64,000 nucleotides of DNA from Chimonanthus salicifolius. Taxonomy: Eukaryota > Streptophyta > Magnoliopsida > Laurales > Calycanthaceae. The notes beneath the pieces were generated by a model. It made no database searches. It worked only from the letters and a program-made list of their open reading frames with translations, and was not told the origin of the DNA. The translations under genes and the position numbers were made by a program. Location of the stretch: positions 33,652,631 to 33,716,630 of the forward strand of contig CM023539.1 of NCBI GenBank assembly GCA_013350335.1, read 5' to 3'. Below, piece after piece: positions 21,893 to 34,600 of the stretch. How positions within the stretch are numbered: the first letter of the stretch is position 1; every line of letters begins with the position of its first letter.

Positions 21893-23708
21893 TCTTCCAC
21901 AAGTGGTGACAATCATCAAGGTTTTCAATCAGTTCAACACAATCACGATGGCTCTTCTCGTCCTTCCCAAGAGCATTTTTTGCCAAATCATCTAAAGAAA
22001 CCGTACGGTGCCAGATTTGTGACAAAACTCGTCATACGGCTCTTGAGTGTTGGCATTGGTTTAATCAAGTCTATCAACAGGATGATGTGACTCAGGCTCT
22101 TGCCGCAACTTCCTTGAATGATAAACCCGAAAAGACTTGGTTTCTCGACACAGGTCCAACGTCTCACATGACAGCTGATCCTAGTAAGTTTACATCTATT
22201 GTTCCGTATCATGGCACTGATCGAGTCTTAGTTAGTAATGGCACCGCACTAGATATCTCTCATCTTGGGTCCACAAACATTGATATGGGGCATACAAAAA
22301 TACATCTAGATAATGTTCTCGTGGTTCCTGCCATTCAAAAGAATTTGTTATCTATCAGTCAGCTTACCTCCGATTATCCTTATTTCGTTGAATTTAATTC
22401 CCGTGGCTTTGTGATTAAGGATAGAAAAACAAGAGCAGTGATTGCATCGGAAGTAGGACTGGAGGACTATATGCACTTAAGCCAAATGAAGAAGCAGCTT
22501 TATTTTCAACCAGATTTCGTTTAGCCACAGATGATATTTGGCATCAGCGACTTGGACACCTGCAATCAAGGGTAGTCGATTTTTTGAAAAACAATAAGCT
22601 TATTAGAAGCACTAGTAACAATAAGGTTGATTCTTTATGTAATAGTTGTCAGATGGCTATGGCATGTCGCCTTCCTTTTATTTCATCTCATAATCTTTGC
22701 AAATAACCATTTGGTGTAATTCATAGTGATTTGTGGGGCCCATCACCAGTAACATCTTTTCAACGATTTCGTTATTATGTGATATTTGTAGATGAATGTA
22801 CTAGGTACACATGGTTCTATCCACTCAATCACAAATCAAACTTCTTCCAGTGCTTTGTCATGTTTCATAAATACATAGAAACTTAGTTTGACAGGAAAAT
22901 TCGACTCTTTCAATCTGATGGTGGTGGAGAATTCGTTGATTCCAGATTTCGAAATTATTTATCAGATCTTGACACTAAATATCAAATGTCTTGCCCACAC
23001 ACTCCTGAACAGAATGGGTTAGTTGAACGGAAACATCGCACTATCACCGAGTTGGGCCTTACCATGATGTTCCACGCATCTGTACCTCAACGGTTTTGGG
23101 TCGAGGCTTTCAGTACCGCTAGATGGCTGATCAACAGACAACCTTCTCGGGTCTTGGATTGGACAAGCCCATATGCGATGTTATTTCATAAACATCCAGA
23201 TTATGGCACTCTCAAAATTTTTGGTAGTAAATGTTTTCCTTGCCTTCGTTATTACAATAAGACGAAGTTTGACCCAAGGTCTCTTCCATGTATCTTTCTC
23301 GACTACAGTGAACATTACAAAGGCTACCGCTGTTACTATCCACCCACTAATCGAGTTTATCTCTCGCAGGATGTTGTTTTTGATGAGACGATATTCCCAT
23401 TTCACTCTCCTAGATCACTATATAATTCTTCACATATTGCTACTGATTTCATTAAGTTTTTTGACTGGCTTATAGATGATCCAATGGTAGCCATGGACTC
23501 CAATGCCACTTCTTATGACACAAGCACTCCATTCACTTCAGATCTGCGCACTCCCATTACGAGCCCACTGATGGTTTCAAATGGAAATGTTGCACCTGTC
23601 CTCACTGCTGGCTCTCATTTGAATGAATTGGAGTCTCCAACTGAAATGCCTGATGGTGAGCCTCCTCATTCTGCAGATCTCTCTCTGCAACCAGCAATTC
23701 TCCTGTGA
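21893..23708 (+). pseudogene. Copia protease, pre-integrase and integrase (broken)
   Basis: The protease has WFLDTGPTSHMTADPS near 22135-22185 (active-site DTG). Pre-integrase residues WHQRLGHLQ (22550) and CNSCQMAMACRLPF (22640-22680) follow in another frame, then integrase: GVIHSDLWGPS, FVDECTRYTW, LFQSDGGGEFVD (22905-22940) and CPHTPEQNGLVERKHRT (22992-23042). A stop interrupts near 22885 (a TAG in the stretch after HKYIET). 23708 ends a Ser/Thr/Pro-rich linker. Confidence 0.85.
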
Positions 23709-25476
23709 ATTCTGTTGCTCATGATATTTCTACATCCAGTGCACTATCTGAGCATCCTCGTCCCAGTCCAGCAGGTCCACGCTCTCCCATAGCTACTCGT
23801 CACAGTTATGGAATTCTCAAGCCCAATCTAAAGTATTCTGGTTCTAACTATTGTTTGTTGGCTCATTCAATACCTTCAGAACCAAAATCCATTATCTCAG
23901 CTCTCAAATATCCTGGCTGGACTGCTACTATGACAGATGAATTGTCAGCTCTCTCTCTCAATGATACTTGGGATTTGGTTCACGGCAGTCTACTATGAAT
24001 GTTCTTGGTTGTAAGTGGGCCTTCAAAACAAAACTCAAGTCTGATGGTTCTTTAGACTGATTGAAGGCTCGCCTTACTGTAAAAGGTTTCAATCAGATTC
24101 CTGGAATTGATTTCTCTAAAACCTTTTCTCCTGTTGTCAAACCTACGACGATCCGGCTTATTCTCACTATTGCTCTGGCTCATGGATGGGAGATTCGTCA
24201 ATTGGATGTTAAAAATGCCTTTCTTCATGGGCATTTAACTGAACCTGTCTTTATGGAGCAACCTCCAAGTTTCAAAGATCTCGTGCAACCACACCATGTT
24301 TGTTCACTCAAGCGTGCTCTATATGGACTGCATCAGGCTCCACGCTCATGGTTTGACCGATTTAGTACTTTTGTTTTGGGCCTAGGCTTCTTTTGCAGCA
24401 CCGCATATTCCTCCCTATTTATCTATCATGGTCACTAGTGTACTTTATTGTTATTGTTATATGTTAATGACATTATCGTCATAGGGTCCAACCCTTCCTT
24501 GCTTCATGACTTTCTTGGACAGTTGAGTCGGGAATTTGCCATGAAAGATCTGGGTCATCTTCACTATTTTCTTGGCATCTCTGTTATTTCCTTCTCTGGT
24601 GGTTTATTCCTCAATCAGATGAAATATGCTTTTGATCTCTTGGAATGTGCCAACATGCGAGGTTGCAAGCCAGTCTCCACACCTATGGCCACTAAGTTGC
24701 GCCTGAGCTTGACAGATAATGATTCTTTTCAAGATCCGTCCTTTTATCGTAGCATCGTTGGCGGTTTACAGTACCTCACTATTACCCGTCCTGATATCTC
24801 TTACAGCGTCAACTATGTGTGTCAATACTTGCACAATCCAACTCTTCTGCATTTTCAGATGGTGAAACGTATTCTTCGCTATATTCATGGGACTATCACT
24901 TATGGGTTTCGTCTTTTGGCTCACTGCCTTATGCAACTCTATGCCTTCTCAGATGCTGATTGGGCAGGCTGTCCTACAACTCGCCGTTCTACCACCGGGT
25001 TTTGCACCTATCTCGGCGGTAACTGTATCTCTTGGACCGCCAAGAAACAACCTACTGTCGCCAGATCTAGTACTGAAGCTGAGTATCGGGCTCTCGCCTC
25101 TGCTGCCACTGAATTCACATGGCTCACTTATCTTATTCGTGATCTTGATCTCCATCTCTCGTCCCCTCAAATTCTTTATTCTGATAACATGTCAGCCTTG
25201 CATCTCACCATCAATCCTGTTTTTCATGCCCGCACAAAGCATATTGAAATTGATTATCATTTTGTTCGAGAAAAGGTGGTTCTTGGCACTATTGTCACCA
25301 AGTTTGTTCCGTCTTCTTCACAAGTTGCTGACATCTTTACCAAAGCTCTTCCCCGCAAGCTTCATCACGTGTTATCCACCAAACTAGCCTTTGGCCTCCT
25401 CCACAGCTCAGTTTGCAGGGGATTTCCAGCAGAGAAGTCAGGATCTTCAGCAGAGAAATTGACTAAGCAAAATTAG
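23705..25476 (+). pseudogene. Copia RT and RNase H, catalytic YVDD changed to YVND
   Basis: The RT N-terminus is at 23705-23998, followed by a frame change. 24061-24438 has [18 protein letters not shown] and [12 protein letters not shown]. After one TAG, 24448-25476 is open for 342 codons. It starts with LLLYVNDIIVIGS, where the second motif residue of YVDD is Asn. RNase H follows with AFSDADWAGCPTTRRSTTG, SSTEAEYRALA and ILYSDNMSALHL, then VADIFTKALP. Since the YVDD Asp pair binds the catalytic metals, this copy is expected to be inactive even apart from its stops. Confidence 0.88.
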
Positions 25477-25662
25477 GGATTCCCAGCAGAGAAATCCCTA
25501 ATTTCCCTCTATGATGATTTGACTGTAAACTTGTATGTAAAGAATATTATCTTGATTCATACCCGTATTTTCGGATGAAATAATATAAATATATCAAAGG
25601 TCTCCAAGGTTGAAGATAGTGGAGAGCCATTCATTCATTCCTCTGTGTTTTCTATTTCTTTA
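25421..25662 (+). repeat. 3' LTR of the full-length copia element
   Basis: Matches 19461-19703. It carries the same hairpin (arms 25471-25481 and 25493-25503). It is preceded by GCAGGGGA as a weak polypurine tract. Confidence 0.88.
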
Positions 25663-25667
25663 CAACA

Positions 25668-28600
25668 AACATGTCACGAACTTCATTATCTCCTTGGATC
25701 GATTCTGATTAGTGGGAAAACTAGCCTTCTTTGTCACAGGACGTTGCCTCAAAAAAAAAAATTCTTGTTCTGAATGGTCAGCCACAAATGTATAGACAAG
25801 GCTGCCTTGTGCCCTTCCTGGCAGCCGGAGGAGCAATAAGCCTTACGAGAAGGCACTAACTAGTGCAGAAATGGATTGGAGACATAAGAAGGGGGAGTGA
25901 CTGCAACCCCTCCCAATGTTACCATCGAGATATGCTTGAAGCACACCTACTGAGAGTTATGGTACATTCATTCAACATGTGTTACGATGGCAGGGTCGTC
26001 GACAATGAGGGTTGCACCACATAATTCAAGGTTGGATCTTTGGCAAGGTCAACTGTGAATATTCTCGTGTGAGGACAATGGCAGAGTGATCTAGTTGTGA
26101 TGCTAGAGATTTCCCTAGCAAAGAGAGGACATGTAGCAAAAGAATCGGTCCTTTATAAAAATCGTTGGACATGAAGTAGATTGACTCAAAATATTATTTT
26201 TCTTCTTTGAAGGCGTATCAATTCCCATGATCAAATGTTGAGTTCACTGGAGAATTTGATGCCATAGTGCATATTATTAAGTACTGAAAAATGACAATTT
26301 TACCCTTTTATTTTGGATTAGTTAGTCTTGATTTTGTGTATATTAGATATGTTTAATGTTATTTTTGAGTTTTGTAGGAAAAATAGGAAAATATGAGGAA
26401 ATGAGTTGAAATTGATGAAAAATTCAGTGTGTGGACCATAAATGTTATATATAGAAAGTTTGTAAATTTATTACCTAAGTTTGGAAATTATTGTAAATTG
26501 TCAAAATTCAAATCCACTTATGAGACTTTGAATTGATATAATACATTTTATTTAGTTATAATAGCATGTGATAAAAATTGCAAATTTTACATATGTGGGC
26601 CCATTGTTCTAAATCTGCAATCCAAGCCCAATTGAAGTATGATCCAAGTCCACCAGTGAACCAGGCCAGATAAAGCTGAAGTTATTATCCAAATCAGAAA
26701 CCCATGAAAGAAGCAAATTTGAATTCTACAGATCCAAATGGGGCCCATCGTCTCTCCAAATTCCAAATTGCCAACTCGAAATCATGTAAGCCAAATGAAA
26801 AAAATACAATTATCGTGTAATGCAAAGGTGGCACAGTGAATGCCATGTGAAGCAGAGTGGATTTAGGAGAAGAGATCAACTTGGAGTGAAATTGTGAGAG
26901 AATATCATAGAAGAGAGACTTGTGGAGAAGTTTTCTCTCCAATTTTTATGCCAACATACCCATGGAGCCTAAATTGGAATGTATTATGCGCATGAAACAA
27001 TGGAGGAATTGTATGAGAGGATTGAGTTTGAGAGAAAAATGGAGAGAATAAAACAATGAGAAACTTTTTGAAAAATCTTCTCCAAATCCCACAAACTACA
27101 ATCGTATGAGGCCTAAATCAAGATGAGATTTTCATATATCAAAAGGAAAACCGTGTGAGGTGATGGGATTTGGATATTGGATGAGTCAGCAAACATAAAA
27201 TCAAAATCTTTTGGGATTTTCCAGCCTCCAATATTCGCATATACAATGGATTTCAAATCCTAAAATTCGCATGAAGCAAAGGTCCCACATTGGTTATTTA
27301 ATTTATCTCTCTCCATTGGAAACACTATAAAAACATGGGTCTAGATACAGAGAAAATTTGACTAGAGCCAAGGGTTGAACCAGTGTATTGAACTAGGAGA
27401 AGAGAAGATCAAGAGGAGCAATGCTGAATTCGGATTTCAGGTTTGCACTTTTTTAATTCATGCATTGTAATTCTTGAATTTTCAATTCACATCCTTGTAC
27501 TGTAATTCTGAATTTTTTTCCCATTAATGAAATAAATTTGAGGCATAGTAGTTTAGACTATTGGTTTTTCTTGTTTACGAATTTTATTTATGAATGTTTT
27601 AATTTTAATTTTAATCTTTTTATGGATGTATGTTGAAGATTTAATCTAAAAATGTCTCAAAGTTAAATATCATGATTTTAGGAGAAATTGAACTTGATTC
27701 TTTCATTTTAAGACTCTTTTTAGGGTATTTGAAATATTTAGACACGAAATTTCAAGTGAAAAATCGATTTCGCCTAAGGTTTAATTTGATTATTTTTTGT
27801 TTAATGAAACTCATATTATTTCTTCTTAGATTAATTTTAATCGGAAGACATGAAATAAAATTTGTAAATTAATGTGAGTTCCATAGTCTAGGTCACGAAT
27901 TTATTTTGATCAGAGTGTGAGATATGATGGTGGCTTGAGAACTTGACTCTGTCCAACGGTAAATATGTATATTATTCTTGTTCATATTTTAATTCTTTCA
28001 TTTTTATTTCATTTATTCAATTCATTCAAATTCTTCGGAACTAGATTAGAAATATTTTATTTACTTCTTAATTAATTGGTTTTTAAGTTAAGTTGAGATT
28101 GTTTAATTTCTCTCCACCATTTTAATTAAACTTTGAATGTATTAACTTTAGATCTCATATTTAATTAATTTCTAGTGTAAGAAGTTAATTTGGATTTTGT
28201 TGAATTAACCACAACTCTATGTTTTAGAAAATTCGATCTCATGTTTAAGAATTAATTGCATAATTTTATTTTCTTTGATTACATCATTCTACATGGCGCG
28301 AAAGTAGAACTCCCACTTAACAGGCCAAGCTGAACTTCCAAGTCAATCATACTTGAAGAAACTATTGTCTCTGGACATACTCCGACAATCTTAAGCTGAA
28401 CTTCCAAGTCAATCATACTTGAAGAAACTATTGTCTCTGGACATACTCCGACAATCTTAGTTCACTCTGACATTATGTGATCTTGGTTTATCCTTAATGC
28501 TTTCATGACTTGCAACAAGACCAGATTGATAGAGGCCCCTAGTCAACAAGAGCCCTCTTAATTCTATAACTTTCTATTCCAACGCTGATATACAAGGGGC

Positions 28601-28782
28601 AGTTGTGTGTAGGTAACGTCACACACAAGTCGATTTCATCCAATGTGATCAAGTGATCCTTCTAATCAAGAGGGGGCATATATATGTTGAGGCTTGATTG
28701 TCCTTCCTGGTCACCATTGGGAAGACAATAGAGCATTTTATATTTCTAGACAACCATGTAGAAAGCCTTAGTGGTGTCTTGG
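25668..28782. other. AT-rich intergenic DNA with a perfect 66-bp tandem repeat
   Basis: No gene is visible; ORFs at 26694-26942 and 27672-27872 have no recognisable protein. A 66-base unit starting AAGCTGAACTTCCAAG is tandemly repeated without a difference (28327-28392 and 28393-28458). The part 26280-28300 has the look of old retroelement leader or LTR sequence, but no ends could be paired. Confidence 0.55.
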
Positions 28783-31685
28783 TGTAGTGACTCGATCCTT
28801 ATTTTTAATTTATTTTAGATTATTTCTGAGAAATTTGACGAGTTTGCAAGTGTGTAGTGCCACTTGGGCCAAGGTGGGAAGTTTTACCAACTCCGAGCCC
28901 CAACAACTTAGATTTGGGCCTTGAAAATGGAAAAGACAGAAATTGAGTTTGGCCAGACGTCGATCTGACCGACGGTGTCGATGGGATCGACGATTGACAT
29001 TGGTCAGACTTTCTGAGACCATGTATTGAAATTGTCAAACTTAGCCTCTACTGGTCCGACCGACAGAGAGCAGAATCTGAAAGTAAAGAAATTGAGTTTC
29101 TATCGGTCTGACCGACATCACGAGAGATAATATTTAAACCCTTTATTTCGATTGGGAGAGGCCTTTTTTCCTCTCATTTCGTTCTAGTTGAGCGCTAGGA
29201 CACCCAGAGCATTCCTCCACTGAGAAGAAATATCACACTCCACCCCTCGGGACACGTGACAATATATTTTTTACTCACTTCACACGTACAACACTTACAG
29301 AAAGTGACTATGGTCCATCGTGCTAAGATCTCTATGGGTTCTAAGCCTCTAAAAAATTCGGTAGAGTACGCTATGATGATTATTCCACTTGTAATAATAC
29401 ATTCCGCAATATCCATTTCACATTCATCATTCTAAACTATGTTTCAACCCATATAAGATTCATCCACACACCTAGCATTTAAACTCCTTAATTCCTCTCA
29501 TTTCAGTCCACAACAAAGTCCATAACGAATTTCCACAAGTACACATTACATCACAAATCATGAAGTTTTGAGTCTCATATGTGAGGTACAACCTACTCAC
29601 ATGCATCCAACCACTTAAGTACAAACTTGATATACATACATAACCTTAAATATAATCCAAAACACGTGTTTAGTCATATTATTGACAAAATACAGAATAT
29701 GCATCCACAACTTCGAGGTAGTCTCTAAGCAGGTCCATGGAGTACCACGGACCCCACCTCCACGAAGTCTCCTGCAACTACAAGGGGGTGAGCATACAAG
29801 GCTATAAATAAACTGACATACATAAAAGAGCTAATTTAAACATAACAAAATTCACATGGTGAATTACAAGGGATTAATCTATGCCAAAGCATCCCAACAC
29901 TATCAATCCCCTCAAGTCCACACTATCAGCCACACGTAGCACGGATATCCACATGCCCCTTGACACGTGGTGTTCCATATATGTGTCACAAAGTCCAAGG
30001 GGTGCATGTCATGATGACTACCCTTGTCTCTCCATGCTCCACCCACACTAACAAATGCATGTCACGATGTTGGAACGTGCCCGTCTACGCACCCAACCCA
30101 ACCTTTCACGATACGTGTAATGATGTGTCACGCTCTAACCCAAAAATAGACACGTGACGCAGATAAATTTTTCTTTTTTACATATTACACGTGGGAAACA
30201 CACGTGTACGCACAATTTAATCATAAAAATCACAAGTAACCTCAAATACTATTAATATCTCAAAGGTCTATACATTCTTCTAAAATGAATGCCATCAAAA
30301 CTTCTCAAGGTTATTACATGTTCATCAATAAATGAAACTGTAACTAACATAATCATGCTAAAATCAAATAATCATGTGGTGCGAATAAAGCATCATATTA
30401 GTGATTAAACTCATCATATTGGTCCCTTTGACCCAACTGGTGCAACATTACCTGAAATTGCACGTACGTGAGTACAAACAATACTTAGTGAGGAAATATA
30501 TGCATGCTACACACTCACGCACCCACTTGGTGGTGTATAAAATGGAATATAATTAAGGCTATTTATCATTTGATGCTATCAAAACTATCTGTGGGAACAC
30601 AAGCCCACCCAAGGATACCTTTATGGAACAGGCAATCAAATAACATCACAATCCCTTGCGAGACTTAGGGCCACGACTTATGAAGTGGGAGATCCAAGTC
30701 TAGCGTATCAAGTCTACCTCACCCTGCGTCCTTTCACCACTCTAGTGACTCAGTCAAGCTCTAAGGCGATTGATATGTGTCTTACCAGGATAGTACCACC
30801 CTTGTGGGGTTCACAAGTATCTAACCCTGCGCAACACTGCACACCAATGTGTAAAATAGTCATGAGAGTGTCCTACACGCATAGCTTGTGAGGGGTTATA
30901 CTCCTCAACGACAAGCACAAATAATCGTGAGAGCGTCCTACAACGTGTAGCATGTGATGGGCTATACTCCTCAACGAAAACTACAAATAGCCGTGAGAGC
31001 GTCCTACATCGCGTAGCATGTGAGGGGCTATATTCCTCGACGACAACTCTATTGGACCAAGTCCCATAGCCGACGCCACTGTTCCAATAGGGTTCCTTAA
31101 TTTGAACCATTACACTGTCACACCAACCTTCTCAGCGACCAATTCTATGGGAACATTGATTACAACACATAGGGCAATACATAGATCATATTCATAATAT
31201 GATTCCAAAATTATCACAGATAGCAGCATAGCAATTCCATTTTAATTCATACATTGAACATTACTATCACATTGGGTTGTATTAAAGTTATGGACCACAC
31301 ACCAACCTCGGGATACACAATTCAAGTTTAAAGTTTACCATCATTAACATGGTATCCTACACAAGGCTCTCCATTAATCATCACAACTTATTCATCATCA
31401 TCATCATCATCATCTCACAATCATAAATATGCTACATATTACACATCAGGGAATTCATATTGGTTCATGCATTTATCATGGCATACCAAATCAATTTCTC
31501 ATGCATCCAAGTACATAAACAACTCAATACATTCCCTAAATAAATATATGAACATGTAAACATCCATAAAGCGTGTGTAGCACTTCCTCACCTCGAAAGT
31601 TGTGCTTTTTAGGGTTGATCTTCAGGTCGTACCTCGACGGGATCGGGGTTCAAAGGCTCTAATCAATCAAAGATAACATAATACA
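28783..31685. repeat. Broken gypsy-type LTR fragments in both orientations
   Basis: 28783 begins TGTAGTGACTCGATCC, similar to the LTR start at 31686, and contains a cluster of GACCGAC-type motifs (28960-29120). 29231 (TATCACACTCCACCCC) and 30126 (TGTCACGCTCTAACCC) read on the minus strand like LTR ends of this class. None could be matched to a partner, so boundaries are tentative. A triple repeat of about 65 bases lies at 30853-31050 and a CAT triplet run near 31393-31414. There is no coding capacity. Confidence 0.4.
30853..31050. repeat. Three-unit minisatellite, about 65-bp unit
   Basis: Units begin near 30861, 30925 and 30992. Each reads about CGTGAGAGCGTCCTACA, then CGTAGCATGTGAGGGGCTAT, then ACTCCTCAACGA, with several differences. 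Confidence 0.8.
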
Positions 31686-34600
31686 TGTAATACCCTGATC
31701 CGAATTAGGCATGATTAGTATGATAAATCATACTTTGACCAGTTGATCTTGAAGATTACGGATAAGGCTTTACGAAAAGCCCAGGTTTGGCCCAATCAGA
31801 GCTTGAAAGCTCGATGATCCTGCTTGTCTAGTTGGAAGGGCAAAATGGTAATTTGCCATTTATCGACGTTATTTCTACTATTTATGTAATTATTTGATTA
31901 TTGTTGAATGATATTGATTTCCTTAATCAAGGATTTTAATTTATAATTACAGTGTTATATTATTTTCAGAAAATGTTATTTAAAACTACCTGAAAAGGGT
32001 CCTAAAAAGAAGAAATAAATAATTTTAGACGATTTCAGAAATAAGAAAATTTTAAGAAAAATGTGTGATGTTAGGCTTCATTATAACTGTTTAGTTTATT
32101 TCATCAAATTTTGAAAATAAAGGTTTTAAACCCTTTTATTAAATAGAAGTCGAATTAAGTAAATAGTGTCAAAATATGAATTTTGTTTAAATCTATGATT
32201 TTTAATGAAAATTAAAACTCCAAAACTTTATGATGAGTAGAGTTTATAAAACCCAACATTTTTGTTAAGTTGGATTAAATTAATTAAGTTATTTAAATCA
32301 TATTTATAGTTAAAATTTAATTAAAACAAAAATTGACCTATTTGCAAAATCCCCAGAAAGACTTATCTGCAAATTATTTTTACTATTGTCACCCCTACAT
32401 GGCCAACAGCATGCGTCGCCTCCATGCAACGCCCGTGGGCTGCCGGTGATGTATCTTTCATCTAGCCAAGTAGATAAGTCTATAAATTCTACCCTTCTTC
32501 CTATCTGGATTCATCTCAGTGAGAAATCAGCCAGTTAAAAACCAAATCAACACTCCCTCTCTGTTTTCAGTTTTTTTTTACCGTAAGCTTAAGGAGGAAG
32601 ATTTTACAAGTTTCGGATTTTCGACCCCAGAGCTTAAGTGAAGGTAACATCTGTGTTCCTTTTCAAATTCTAACCCATCTAGAATCAAACAGAAGTAAAA
32701 TTGATCAAGATTTGAGTGTTTAAAATAGATTTGAAGTTTTAAGGGAAATTCAGATTTTCTTGTATTACACTAGTTTTCATGTTAAAATCGGATGTTTTAA
32801 ATCAGTTTGGATGTTTTAATTTATTCCTATGTCAAGAGGACTCACTGAAGAGTCCATCTGACCAGTTAGATGTGAAAAACGAATCTAAAAAACCCACTGT
32901 TTCTGGATTCGTATTTCACTTAACTGTTGTCGTTACTGTCTGCTGCTACAAACAAAGGAGGAAGATGACTCTCGGAAGGTCCCAGAGTTGGGATTCGAAA
33001 GTTCCGAAGCAGACACTTCAGAAGTTCCGAGCTTCGGATCGGGGTTCCGAAGTGTCCAGAGGCTAACCATTTCCCTCGCCTCTGTTGACGGGATGTTCCG
33101 AGTCTGTTTCGGAAGAATCGAACTGCTCAGAAGTTTCGAGCTTTTCTCGGCAGGTTCCGAGACACACCAAGTGTAATACCCCATCCCAATTTAAGAATTA
33201 ATTATGATTAATTAAATAAATTTTTATCCGTTAATTATGAATTATTTTCCTCTAATCGTAAAGAGTATCAAATAAGTTCTTCAACGGATTTGAGTTTGAC
33301 TCGATCTGAATCCGATAACTCTTTTAATTAAATTCCAAAAGTATATGGACAAGTTATGAATATAATAATAATATTATTTCAGGCTTAAACCTTAATTGCT
33401 GTATAAACTCAGTCATTTGACTTAATTTGAACTTCAAATTTTAGATTATACATTTTTTTTAAATTCCAGACCTAATGACATGCCAATCTCGCTATAATTT
33501 TGCTAATTTATTTTACCCCTAAGTTTTAAAGTGGTAAAACCCTAATTTGACAGGGTAGAGGAAGTCCTAAAAATATAAAGAGAGAGTCAGTACTCAATCC
33601 GTATTATAACTAAACTGTTTATTTCTTTACACTCTAAAATAGTTAGTTTTTTATATTTATTTTAAGCCATGAAATATGGACCGTTGAATATTCTTTCACT
33701 TAGAAAATGTGGTTTTTGACTTCAAAACACTTTGAAACTTTAGAATGTTTTTATCAGACAAATTTACTCTATCAAACTATAAGGTTGGATACTTTCAAAA
33801 AGAATCTTGAAAATTAGAAGATTTTGTTAAAACGGTGATTTTTAGCAAAAAAACACTGGGTTTTTGAGATAGATTTCACTCCAAATTTTAATACCATACT
33901 CAGTTTTTAATACCTAACCTACTGAACCAATTGTATCAATTTAGTGAGACCCTGAAATACCCCGATAAAAGAAAGGACATAGATGTAAGTAGTAAAAAGA
34001 ATAAACTAATATTATATTATAAAATAATATCAGAAACTAGATGAATGATAAGTTTTAAAGCTACGATTATAGCTTGTAGTCGTGCTGGAAGATTACAACA
34101 CCGCCAATTGCCTATGCGGTGGGTGGCAGTTGTAATAATAATTATAAAATATATAATAATAAATGCATAATTATTAAAAAAAACCTATAAAGCTAATGAA
34201 TAGCTTCGGCGACTTGTATGGTTAAAAAATCCATATGGTTGCTTATAAATAGGAGTAATCGGCGAGGAAGCCAGAAAGTAAAGAAAAAAAAAAACTCCTC
34301 TGCCGTTTTGCTCTCTCTCCCTCTTTCAAAAACAGCAAGCCCTCTCTCTCCTATTTTCTTTTCTTTCCTCTTTTTTCTCTTACTTTGGCCATACCAGCAG
34401 CAGCCGAACATTCGGGTTTCCCGTATTCTTTTAAGGGTTTTCAAATTTAGTCAATCTTACACAGAATTTTGCACCCAAGGTATCGAAATAATTCTATTCT
34501 TATTTTTATTAACTCCATAGAATATTAGGAGTAAAATAGCTTAGTATTGGGATTCAAAAAAATGAGTTTTTTTTTAATGGAGGAAAAATAGATTTCCTCT

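Larger units (their letters stand above)
19443..25662 (+). mobile_element. Ty1-copia LTR retrotransposon, full-length, decayed
   Basis: LTRs of about 243 bp match between 19461-19703 and 25421-25662. The primer site TGCTATCAGAGC (19704-19715) differs from the tRNA-Met complement at one base. CAACA occurs at 19438-19442 and directly after the 3' LTR at 25663-25667, so it is the likely target duplication. If so, the 5' LTR starts at 19443 and its first 18 bases are not matched in the 3' LTR. Gag, protease, integrase, RT and RNase H follow in copia order with stops and frameshifts. The leader before gag is unusually long (1.4 kb). Confidence 0.9.

Noticed and set aside
30853..31050. Regularly spaced repeats resembling a CRISPR array
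   Set aside because: The whole unit of about 65 bases repeats, with no unique spacers, in a plant LTR-rich region. It is a minisatellite.
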